NCBI GenBank assembly: GCA_900555635.1
Contig: USLU01000060.1
Coordinates: forward strand, 1 to 32,057
Direction of reading: 5' to 3'
DNA length: 32,057 nucleotides
Source: an uncultured Bacteroides sp.
Lineage (GTDB): Bacteria; Bacteroidota; Bacteroidia; Bacteroidales; Bacteroidaceae
In this document: piece by piece, positions 23,017 through 30,683 of the stretch
How positions within the stretch are numbered: position 1 is the first letter of the stretch
How the letters are laid out: each line of letters opens with the position of its first letter
Notes under the pieces: model-generated
Database searches by the model: none
The model's input: only the letters and a program-made list of their open reading frames with translations
Told to the model about the DNA's origin: nothing
Program-made: the position numbers and the translations under genes

Positions 23017-24960
23017 TTAGGAGATGGGGTGAGTAATAGATACGATCTTCATCCCTTCCTTTTCCAGTACTTCATAGCTGCCTTTAAATGTTTCTACATA
23101 AAGCCTGTTGATGTTATGAAGGATGTTTTGTTCTTGTTCATCTTCCCAGCACTGATATAGCGGGCTGTTCTTTACAAGAACATTTATAGCTCCATTTCCT
23201 TTAGTAAGTTCGTATTCTATAGTATAAGGCTCTCCATTATAATCAATGGGTACAGACAATAGAGTAGTCAGCAGTTTAAGGAACCACTTGCTGTCTATAT
23301 TGAATGATAATTCTTCCAGCTCCGTGCTGAAAATAGGCCTCACAATATTGGGGGGTGCCATTTCTACCATCATCTTGGCTTCCCGGCATAATTGTACTAC
23401 ATCATTCTCTTGTACGTTGAAGCGCATCATTCCTGCTTCAAGGCGTGATAGGTCGAGAATATTGTTTATCAGTGATAATAGTTTTGTCGAATTTTTCTTT
23501 ATCACAGTTGAATATTCTGTCAATTCATCTTCCGTCAATTCGTCTTCTGATGATGATAATAGTTCGGCAAACCCTACTACGGTATTCAGGGGTATGCGTA
23601 TCTCATGGGTGATGTTATGGAGGAAACAATCCTTCATTTTATCGGCGGCTTCTACCGTTTCTAAGGCTAGACGAGTATCCTCTTCGGACTTTTTGAGTTG
23701 TCGATGGATATAGATTGCATGTATTATGCTGTATACTAGAATCAACAGTATAATAATACCAGCACTGCCTTGTATGTATAAATGGTGTTTGGTAAGTTGT
23801 TCTTTCTCTAATAGGGCATTTTGAATCTTGAAATTAGCTTGATGTGCCTCTTGGTGTCGTTGCAACATATCCTGTTTCAATGAATCTTCTCTAAGGATGG
23901 CTGTCCTATATGTTTTGCTTGCTTCTTCATATTTGCCTACTTCCAGCAAGACATCAGCATATTGTCTTAGTATGTTATTCTCATAGAATGGTTCAACCCC
24001 CTTGCATGCTGATATTGAGAGATTATATTCATTTAAACACTGGTCCCATTTTCCTATTTGTTTGTAATAACTTGCCCACAGAGCATGATAATCTATGTAA
24101 GCACTGGGATAAGTATTCTTGTCATAATATTCGGTAGCTTTCTTTAAATGCTGGTTCAAGCTTTCTTTGTCATTGATTTCCAGATATATTTTGCAAATAG
24201 CTATTTCTGTTTCCAAAAAAAGGACTTTTAAAGAAGTAGAAAATGGACTTACTCTTGTCAGAGCATCATGATATAATTGCAGTTCATTTAGGGCTTGTGT
24301 ATATTTCTTTTGCTTTTTGTAGAGTTTGGCCATGTTACCATGGATTACTATTAATGCTTCGTTGTTGGCGTTTGGATTAAATCTTAAAGCCTGTTTATAA
24401 GTGCTGATAGCTTCTTCTGTATCACCATTAAAGTCATAAGCTTGTGCCAAAGCAAGCAGGGCTATGAACTCTCCTCCTCTATATTTTAGGCGGATGGCTT
24501 CTTGTCTCATATTCTTAGCTTGTATGATGACATATTCCGTATCTCCCAATGCACAACGTGCTTGGAGTAGACGCAACCAAACGGTATAATAGTATGCATA
24601 ATCTTTGTATAGGTAACTGGCTCTCTTTAGTGGAACCAGTCTTTTCTGCATCATAATAAAGTCTGTGCGGTACTCATAGAAACGGCAGTAGTTGAAAAGT
24701 GCCCATATCTCTTCGGTATGGAACCCTTTCCTGATGCTTAGAGCAAATGCTGAATCCAAATATTCTTTCGATGATTCTTTATCGATATATTGTTCAAAGG
24801 CATTTCTCAGAAACAGGGCACGTAAAGAGTCCACTTGTATGGAATCTGCTTTCTGGAAGATGCTGTCTCGTATTTGTTTTTCCTTGTCAGTCTGATATGC
24901 GTATAGCTTGCTAGCAGAGAATAGGCCGGCTAAAATGAAAAGTAATGTTAGCTTCTTCAT
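23017..24960 (-). CDS. TPR sensor histidine kinase with degenerate ATPase domain
   Basis: The start at 24960 gives 647 residues with signal peptide MKKLTLLFILAGLFSASKLYA; a longer reading from 25032 would lie inside the upstream gene. Residues about 25-370 are periplasmic TPR-like helices (ALAQAYDFNGDTEEAISTYK; VLLEVGKYEEASKTYRTAI). A membrane span follows at about 398-418. The dimerisation domain has the phospho-acceptor H452 in HNITHEIRIPLN. The C-terminal domain is full length and still ends like its neighbour (SITHPIS against FTHPL), yet no N box, no DxGxG, no F box and no GxGxG are present, so it probably cannot bind ATP. It overlaps the upstream kinase gene by ATGA. It probably senses a periplasmic signal and is phosphorylated by a partner. 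Confidence 0.88.
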   Translation of the reverse strand: MKKLTLLFILAGLFSASKLYAYQTDKEKQIRDSIFQKADSIQVDSLRALFLRNAFEQYIDKESSKEYLDSAFALSIRKGFHTEEIWALFNYCRFYEYRTDFIMMQKRLVPLKRASYLYKDYAYYYTVWLRLLQARCALGDTEYVIIQAKNMRQEAIRLKYRGGEFIALLALAQAYDFNGDTEEAISTYKQALRFNPNANNEALIVIHGNMAKLYKKQKKYTQALNELQLYHDALTRVSPFSTSLKVLFLETEIAICKIYLEINDKESLNQHLKKATEYYDKNTYPSAYIDYHALWASYYKQIGKWDQCLNEYNLSISACKGVEPFYENNILRQYADVLLEVGKYEEASKTYRTAILREDSLKQDMLQRHQEAHQANFKIQNALLEKEQLTKHHLYIQGSAGIIILLILVYSIIHAIYIHRQLKKSEEDTRLALETVEAADKMKDCFLHNITHEIRIPLNTVVGFAELLSSSEDELTEDELTEYSTVIKKNSTKLLSLINNILDLSRLEAGMMRFNVQENDVVQLCREAKMMVEMAPPNIVRPIFSTELEELSFNIDSKWFLKLLTTLLSVPIDYNGEPYTIEYELTKGNGAINVLVKNSPLYQCWEDEQEQNILHNINRLYVETFKGSYEVLEKEGMKIVSITHPIS

Positions 24961-26030
24961 GCTTTCTCCTCCTGAATTAAGGGGTGAGTAAAGATGAACC
25001 GGGAGCCTTCGGTATATTCCGGGTCTATCCATATTTCTCCTCCAAGCCTATTGATAATGAGCTGACAGATGGATAATCCGATACCGGTTCCTTGCGACTT
25101 CTCGTCTACCCGTTCGAAACGTCCGAAGATAGAAGGTTGCTTTTCCAACGGAATGCCACAGCCTGTATCAGTAACAGAAAACTTTGCGACATTTTCTGCG
25201 CTCAGTTCAAGCCGTAGGGTAATGCTGCCTTCTTTTGTGAATTTGGTAGCATTGATTAATATGTTAATCAATACCTGATGTAGACGGAATGTATCAGTTT
25301 CTATTTCGAGGGATGGAAGTTCTGTTTCAAATACTAATGCAGCCTGCGTCTGTTTGACGCCTTCTACAGTTTGTACCACACCTTCGCATAGTGCAACAGC
25401 ATCACATTTCTTTATGCTGAAGTTCATGTTTGTCACATCGAGGCAAGTTATATCTACTACATCATTCAGAAGATTGATTAGTAACTTAGAGTTCAACTGA
25501 ATAATTTCATAGCATTGTTTACGGGTTTCTTCATCAATACCAGGGGTAGTCAGAACTTCGGAGAAGCCCGAAAGAGCATTAAGAGGCGTACGGATTTCAT
25601 GACTCATGTTTGATATGAACAAGCTCTTGTTTTGAGTAGATTTCTCAGCTGCCTTTTGAGCCTCCAGTAGCTTCTGCTGCGATTGTATCAGTTTCTTTTG
25701 TTCTTTCCTTATAAAGTATACACAGAATACGGCAATGATAATGAAAACCAGTAAGATAATCAATATCATTACAAGAATACGGTTTTGTTGCTGGTTATTG
25801 GCTATTTCCAACTCGTCTATGGAATATACTTTGCGAAGGTCCATTACTTTGCGCGAATTGATTTCATCGTTGCTGGAATCGGACTGTGCTCCTATTTCTT
25901 TATAGAGTCTTGCAGCTTCTTCAAATTGCCGGTTTTGCATCTTCAATTCGGCTTCTTGCCAACGAGCATCTTTCTCAGCAAAACTGGTTGATGAAAAAAA
26001 TAGCAGTAATATCCAAACAAATATTCTCAT
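24957..26030 (-). CDS. Sensor histidine kinase, complete core with minimal periplasmic sensor
   Basis: A 357-residue histidine kinase. After a signal peptide (MRIFVWILLLFFSSTSFA) there is one TPR-like helical pair (WQEAELKMQNRQFEEAARLY), a short linker, a membrane span at about 85-107, and a coiled coil. The kinase core is intact: H144 in NMSHEIRTPLN, N260 in the N box ILINATKF, D288 in DTGCGIP, the F box FGRF (302-305) and GTGIGLS (314-320). The small sensor looks like the remnant of a longer TPR sensor. Its TGA overlaps the ATG of the degenerate kinase gene, implying translational coupling. No response regulator is in the window, so the output is unknown. Confidence 0.93.
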   Translation of the reverse strand: MRIFVWILLLFFSSTSFAEKDARWQEAELKMQNRQFEEAARLYKEIGAQSDSSNDEINSRKVMDLRKVYSIDELEIANNQQQNRILVMILIILLVFIIIAVFCVYFIRKEQKKLIQSQQKLLEAQKAAEKSTQNKSLFISNMSHEIRTPLNALSGFSEVLTTPGIDEETRKQCYEIIQLNSKLLINLLNDVVDITCLDVTNMNFSIKKCDAVALCEGVVQTVEGVKQTQAALVFETELPSLEIETDTFRLHQVLINILINATKFTKEGSITLRLELSAENVAKFSVTDTGCGIPLEKQPSIFGRFERVDEKSQGTGIGLSICQLIINRLGGEIWIDPEYTEGSRFIFTHPLIQEEKA

Positions 26031-26061
26031 ATTTAATTATTCATACTGTGTAGTGTGGCTA

Positions 26062-26069
26062 CAAATGTA
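26062..26069 (-). promoter_or_regulatory. Candidate -7 promoter box for the kinase pair
   Basis: TACATTTG on the minus strand fits TAnnTTTG and lies 31 bases from the start of the first kinase gene. It implies a short leader. The -33 position is a T-rich stretch without a clear TTTG. Confidence 0.45.
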
Positions 26070-26142
26070 GTTTTTAATTTTATATTTACTAATAGAGATA
26101 CTAAAAAAAAGTTTAAATTACTAGTCTACCAAGATATTTACG

Positions 26143-26150
26143 TAACTTTG
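26143..26150 (+). promoter_or_regulatory. Candidate -7 promoter box for rbfA
   Basis: TAACTTTG fits TAnnTTTG and lies 25 bases before the rbfA start. It is divergent from the box for the kinase pair, about 75 bases away. Confidence 0.5.
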
Positions 26151-26175
26151 CAGTTTAATATAGAAAGAAGAATTT

Positions 26176-26508
26176 ATGGAAACAACCCGTCAGAATAAGA
26201 TATCCCGCCTACTCCAGAAGGAGTTGAGTGAGATTTTTTTGCTACAAACTAAATCTATGCAGGGTGTATTGATCTCTGTTAGTGCTGTTCGTATCAGTCC
26301 CGATATGAGTGTGGCACGTGCTTATCTTAGCATCTTTCCTTCAGAGAAAGGAGAGGAGATTATAAAGAATATCAATGCTAATATGAAGTCCATTCGTTTT
26401 GAGTTGGGTACCCGTGTTCGTCATCAACTTCGTATCATCCCGGAATTGAAGTTCTTTGTGGACGATTCATTAGATTATCTGGATAAAATAGATGAGTTGC
26501 TGAAGTGA
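26176..26508 (+). CDS. rbfA: Ribosome-binding factor A
   Basis: This 110-residue KH-fold protein is a 30S maturation factor acting on 16S rRNA processing, with a role in cold adaptation in other bacteria. Recognisable parts are the N-terminal RQNKISRLLQKELSEIF and the core VSAVRISPDMSVARAYLSIF, then NMKSIRFELGTRVRHQLRIIP and FVDDSLDYLDKIDELL, matching RbfA over its full length. The last codons overlap the start of the following permease gene (GTGA), which suggests translational coupling. Confidence 0.93.
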   Translation: METTRQNKISRLLQKELSEIFLLQTKSMQGVLISVSAVRISPDMSVARAYLSIFPSEKGEEIIKNINANMKSIRFELGTRVRHQLRIIPELKFFVDDSLDYLDKIDELLK

Positions 26509-27734
26509 ATCTTCCCTTCTACATAGCTCGTCGATATCTCTTCTCCAAGAAGAAGCATAATGCTATCAATATCATATCCGGTATTTCTGTATGTGGGGTG
26601 GCATTGGCTACATTGGCGTTGGTATGTACACTCTCCGTATTCAATGGCTTTCAGGATATGGTGGCTGGCTTCTTTACGGCGTTCGATCCGGAACTGAAGA
26701 TAACAATTCGTGAAGGAAAAGTTTTCGATCCTAACAGTGCTGCTTTCAAACAAGTACGGTCACTACCGGAAATTGAGGTCTGGACGGAAACGCTGGAAGA
26801 GAATGCTATGGTGCAATATAAAGATCGACAAGCTATGGCTGTTATTAAAGGAGTAGATGATAACTTCGAACAACTGACTTCTATAGATAGCTTGTTGTAT
26901 GGATCGGGAGAGTTCCTTTTACACGATGAGGTCGTAGACTATGGCGTTTTAGGGGTGGAGTTGGTGTCTGAATTGGGTACGGGTATTCAGTTTGTTGATC
27001 CGTTGCAAGTCTATGCTCCTAAAAGGAATGTCCGGGTCAACATGGCCAATCCGTCTGCTTCTTTCAATAGAGATTACCTATTCTCGCCAGGGGCTGTGTT
27101 TGTAGTGAACCAACAAAAGTATGATAATAACTATATTCTTACTTCTCTTGACTTTGCCAGGCGATTATTTAATTATGATACAGAAGTTTCCGCTATTGAG
27201 TTAAAGTTGAAACCCGATGCTGACATTGCCGCTGTTCAAAAAGATATATCCGGTATCTTAGGGCGCCATTATGTGGTATTGAATCGTTATGAGCAACAAG
27301 CTGATGTGTTTCGTATCATGGAGATAGAGAAATTTATATCTTATCTCTTCCTTACATTTATCCTTGTTATTGCTTGCTTTAATGTGATAGGCTCTCTCTC
27401 CATGCTTATTCTTGATAAACGCGAAGATGTAGGAACTTTGCGAAATTTAGGTGCCGATGATCGTCTGATAGCCCGTATCTTTTTATTCGAAGGAAGGCTT
27501 ATTTCTATTTTTGGTGCATTGGCCGGTATACTCGTCGGACTGTTACTTTGTTTTCTTCAAAAGCAATTTGGAATTATAGCTTTAGGAGGTAATGGTAGCT
27601 TTGTAGTTGACGCCTATCCGGTAAGTGTTCATGTAAAAGATGTATTACTGGTCTTTGTTACTGTGATTGCAGTTGGTTTCTTGTCGGTTTGGTATCCGGT
27701 TCATTATCTGACACGCCGGTTGCTGAATAAATAA
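26505..27734 (+). CDS. LolC/LolE-family ABC transporter permease
   Basis: A 409-residue inner-membrane permease of the FtsX/MacB superfamily. In Lol systems such proteins extract lipoproteins from the inner membrane with the LolD ATPase. GTG at 26505 is the start, overlapping the rbfA stop in GTGA; the opening NLPFYIARRYLFSKKKHNAINIISGISV is typical of LolC/E. One N-terminal span (about 22-45) precedes a large periplasmic domain (about 50-265), and three C-terminal spans follow (FISYLFLTFILVIACFNVIG onward). No LolD gene is adjacent, so the ATPase must be encoded elsewhere. Whether it is strictly a lipoprotein exporter is inferred from family. Confidence 0.88.
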   Translation: MNLPFYIARRYLFSKKKHNAINIISGISVCGVALATLALVCTLSVFNGFQDMVAGFFTAFDPELKITIREGKVFDPNSAAFKQVRSLPEIEVWTETLEENAMVQYKDRQAMAVIKGVDDNFEQLTSIDSLLYGSGEFLLHDEVVDYGVLGVELVSELGTGIQFVDPLQVYAPKRNVRVNMANPSASFNRDYLFSPGAVFVVNQQKYDNNYILTSLDFARRLFNYDTEVSAIELKLKPDADIAAVQKDISGILGRHYVVLNRYEQQADVFRIMEIEKFISYLFLTFILVIACFNVIGSLSMLILDKREDVGTLRNLGADDRLIARIFLFEGRLISIFGALAGILVGLLLCFLQKQFGIIALGGNGSFVVDAYPVSVHVKDVLLVFVTVIAVGFLSVWYPVHYLTRRLLNK

Positions 27735-27929
27735 TTTCTTTTTCCCTGTTTATGTTTCCTTTTTTTGCCGCTCGTCGTTAAATTCTTCCCCTACGTAGAT
27801 TCCATTTGCTATTCGTGGGAGGACTGTATACATTTGTATCGGAATACTAATAAACAGTGAAACATTCTAGTTATGTATTGACAGAAGAGACTCTCTCTAA
27901 ATAGCGTTTTTTCATGTATTATTGACTTG

Positions 27930-27964
27930 GCCGTTTTTACCCGTGAGGGTAGAAACGGCTTTTT
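27930..27964 (+). terminator. Intrinsic terminator after the rbfA-permease operon
   Basis: GCCGTTTTTACCC (27930-27942) pairs with GGGTAGAAACGGC (27947-27959) with one G-U pair and a 4-base loop, followed by TTTTT. It lies about 195 bases after the permease stop. The stretch 27735-27929 shows nothing else recognisable. Confidence 0.85.
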
Positions 27965-27981
27965 ACGTTATAGCCTGGTTT

Positions 27982-28038
27982 CAATAAATGCAACTCCCAG
28001 TTCCTATAACTAAGTAGAAACTGGGAGTTGCTTTATTG
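27982..28038 (-). terminator. Hairpin terminator after the YfhO-family gene
   Basis: CAATAAATGCAACTCCCAGT and its near-perfect complement (28019-28038) form a stem of about 20 bp with one bulge, 26 bases after the YfhO-family stop. On the minus strand the GC-rich stem ends in TTTATTG, a weak U-tract. It is also symmetrical enough to work from the plus side. Confidence 0.65.
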
Positions 28039-28064
28039 AAAAACCGCTAACGGATTATTTCGAT

Positions 28065-30569
28065 TTATTTGGATTGCTTCTTCTTGGCTATTAATACCAC
28101 TGCAATAATTCCGATCAGTAACAGTGCCAATGCCCCATAAGCAATGCTTTCTGTAATATGCAAACTCGTCGGGTCAAAGCGCATTTCAATAGTGTGCTTC
28201 CCGGCAGGCACATACATTGTGCGCAGGATATAATTGGCACGGGCTATATCAGCAGGTTTCCCGTCGATAGTTACTTGCCAGCCGTCCGGATAGTAGATTT
28301 CGGAGAAGACGGCAATACCATCTTTGGCATTATTGGTTTCGTAAACCAAGCGGTTGGGTTCGTAACTTTTCAGTTGAATGCTGGAGAGACTGTCTTTGTA
28401 GCCTTCGGTAACACCTTTCAGGATGTCTTTGAAGCGAGCGTCTACTACAGCTGTTTCGGTAGGAAGAATGTTGCTTATAGCTTCGATTTCCTGATTGGCA
28501 TTGTCTACATATTGTACTTTGTCTACAAACCATGCGTTGCCATAGGCGTAAGGATTAAGAATAGGTACTGTTTGTCCTTGTTGGCCGGCAGGCAAGATGA
28601 AGTATTTTGTATTCAACATATTCAGTACGCGGAACTTAGAGGCGTCCACACTGTCCATCTCTCCACCGGCGGTGGCAATTTCCCTATAGGCAGCTTGCAT
28701 TTCAGGTGAAATGTGGTGCTCTATCATCTCCTGATAGCGGCGCAACTTGGCAGCATGATATCCACCGACACTTTTGTGCCAATAAGCGGTGTTGTTCTCG
28801 TTGAATGTATTGGTAGCAAGATTCAATACGCGATAATCTAAACTTTTATCTTGCAGAATCAGTTCGTCAGCATTCGTCTTATTGAATGTTTCTGTTCGGG
28901 TTGAACTCGGAATGAACTGCTCATCATGTAGATATCGTTTGTTGACTGTCCACATATCTACCAGGCAAAGAATGGTAATACCTAATATGACCGGTGTTTT
29001 ACGCAACTTTCTGATGGCATAAAGCCAAAGCAGTGCACATCCTGCGATTATAATGAAGAAACTGCGTAGGGCATCCGAGCTAACCATTGCGGCACGCATT
29101 TCGGACATGTTTCCCAAGATGCCGGAGAGTTCATTTGCCGGAATCATTTGCTGATCGACGGCATTCTGTAGCATCTGTGCTTCCTGTGTTGGGATAAAGC
29201 TTGTGAATAACCCCGGAGAAACAAACATGAGCAGCGCAACTCCAGCTGTAAGTGCCAGGCTGATACCAGTCGCTTTTTTGTGGGTCTTAATGATTGCCGG
29301 TTCGTCCAATACACGTTTTAAGGCAAAGATGGCGAGTAGCGGGATGGTAAATTCTGCTATGACCAGGATGGAAGATACGGCACGGAATTTATTGTACATC
29401 GGGATGTAATCAATAAAGAAATCGGTCAAAGGCATAAAGTTTCGTCCCCATGCCAATACAATGGAGAAGAAGGTAGCTCCTATCAGTGCCCATTTCAGAG
29501 GTCCGCGTACTATGAAGCATCCCAGTATGAAAAGAAACAGTACGAAAGCACCTACATAAACAGGACCCGATGTCATAGGCTGGTCGCCAAAATATTGGGT
29601 CAATTGACTGTAAAGGCTGCTATAGTTGGGATTCGCTTTTTCCATAGCCTTCTCATTCATGCTGAGGGGGATGGAGGCTCCTCCCTTGAAATTAGGAACG
29701 AGCAGGGTAAGCGTTTCATCGACACCGTAGCTCCATTGGGTGATATAATCACGTTCCAGTCCGCTACTGGTTTGCTTGGCTGCTTCGCCGGTTTGTACCA
29801 GCTCGCTTTTGCCGCGCATGGTTTCCTTGCTATAGGTATAGGTGTGATAGAGGTTCGATAAATTGGCGGCTACTCCTATAAGGGCTGCAACAACCAGCAC
29901 GGCACTTGCTTTGAAGAACTGCGGCAATGTTTTGTTGCGCCAGGCATCTTCGAAGTAAGCTCCCACAAAGAACAGTATCACAAAAAGGAAATAGTATGAC
30001 ATCTGTACATGATTCGATGCAATCTGCAACGCGATGAACAGCGCAGTAATAATTCCTCCCCATAACAACTTGCCCCGGTAAGCAAGCACAATACCTGCCA
30101 TCGTGGGTGGAATATAAGCCAATGTGATAAACTTCCAGATGTGTCCGGCAGATATCAGAATGAAGAAGTAGGACGAGAACGCCCACATAATTCCTCCTAG
30201 TCCTGCTAGCCAGACCGATATGCCGAATGCACGCAACAAGATGTAAAAACCTAACATCAATATAAATGTGAGGCAGACATAGTTGGGCAAGAAGAGCTGG
30301 TACACTTTCTGCACCCATTGCAATGGCTGGGCAGAGTCATAAGATGGAGAAATCTGATATGTCGGCATACCGCCGAAGATAGAGTTCGTCCAGCGAGTAC
30401 GCTCACCCGTTTGTTCGTGATATTGTGCAGCCTCTTGTCCGGCACCTGCTCCGGCAGCAATATCGTGCTGAAACAGTATGCGGTTCTCTATATCCGCCGG
30501 GAAGAAGTAGGCGAAAGAGAGTACGGCAAATACCAGTATGGCAAGGAAATCAGGAAGAATCTTTTTCAT
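28065..30569 (-). CDS. YfhO-family multi-span membrane protein (GT-C type)
   Basis: An 834-residue integral membrane protein with about a dozen hydrophobic spans in the first two thirds, a soluble region, and a last span before a basic tail (AKKKQSK). The opening PADIENRILFQHDIAAGAGA and NSIFGGMPTYQI (near residue 62) are YfhO-family marks. The family belongs to the GT-C fold group; in Bacillus and Listeria YfhO transfers sugar from a lipid carrier to lipoteichoic acid outside the membrane. Since this organism lacks teichoic acid, the acceptor must be different, for example surface glycan or protein. Between it and ahcY lies hairpin element copy B, which would sit in its leader. No TAnnTTTG box was found before it. 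Confidence 0.85.
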   Translation of the reverse strand: MKKILPDFLAILVFAVLSFAYFFPADIENRILFQHDIAAGAGAGQEAAQYHEQTGERTRWTNSIFGGMPTYQISPSYDSAQPLQWVQKVYQLFLPNYVCLTFILMLGFYILLRAFGISVWLAGLGGIMWAFSSYFFILISAGHIWKFITLAYIPPTMAGIVLAYRGKLLWGGIITALFIALQIASNHVQMSYYFLFVILFFVGAYFEDAWRNKTLPQFFKASAVLVVAALIGVAANLSNLYHTYTYSKETMRGKSELVQTGEAAKQTSSGLERDYITQWSYGVDETLTLLVPNFKGGASIPLSMNEKAMEKANPNYSSLYSQLTQYFGDQPMTSGPVYVGAFVLFLFILGCFIVRGPLKWALIGATFFSIVLAWGRNFMPLTDFFIDYIPMYNKFRAVSSILVIAEFTIPLLAIFALKRVLDEPAIIKTHKKATGISLALTAGVALLMFVSPGLFTSFIPTQEAQMLQNAVDQQMIPANELSGILGNMSEMRAAMVSSDALRSFFIIIAGCALLWLYAIRKLRKTPVILGITILCLVDMWTVNKRYLHDEQFIPSSTRTETFNKTNADELILQDKSLDYRVLNLATNTFNENNTAYWHKSVGGYHAAKLRRYQEMIEHHISPEMQAAYREIATAGGEMDSVDASKFRVLNMLNTKYFILPAGQQGQTVPILNPYAYGNAWFVDKVQYVDNANQEIEAISNILPTETAVVDARFKDILKGVTEGYKDSLSSIQLKSYEPNRLVYETNNAKDGIAVFSEIYYPDGWQVTIDGKPADIARANYILRTMYVPAGKHTIEMRFDPTSLHITESIAYGALALLLIGIIAVVLIAKKKQSK

Positions 30570-30586
30570 AAAATCTTTGATTTTAT

Positions 30587-30680
30587 GAATGAAGAATGAA
30601 GAATGAAGAATGAAGAATTGCCATGCGGTATAAGTATTGCGCAGCCAAATTCTTCATTCTTCATTCTTCATTCTTCATTC
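30587..30680. repeat. GAATGAA hairpin element, family 2, copy B
   Basis: Two perfectly complementary 33-base arms (30587-30619 and 30648-30680), each built from tandem GAATGAA units, enclose a 28-base loop starting GCCATGCGG. The core is shared with copy A at 22281-22379. It fills the gap between the end of ahcY (stop at 30684) and the start of the YfhO-family gene, so it may end the ahcY message or structure the next leader. Confidence 0.9.
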
Positions 30681-30683
30681 CAA

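Noticed and set aside
30587..30680. CRISPR-like array of GAATGAA repeats
   Set aside because: The units are 7-base tandem repeats without spacers, arranged as two complementary arms, and there are no cas genes.
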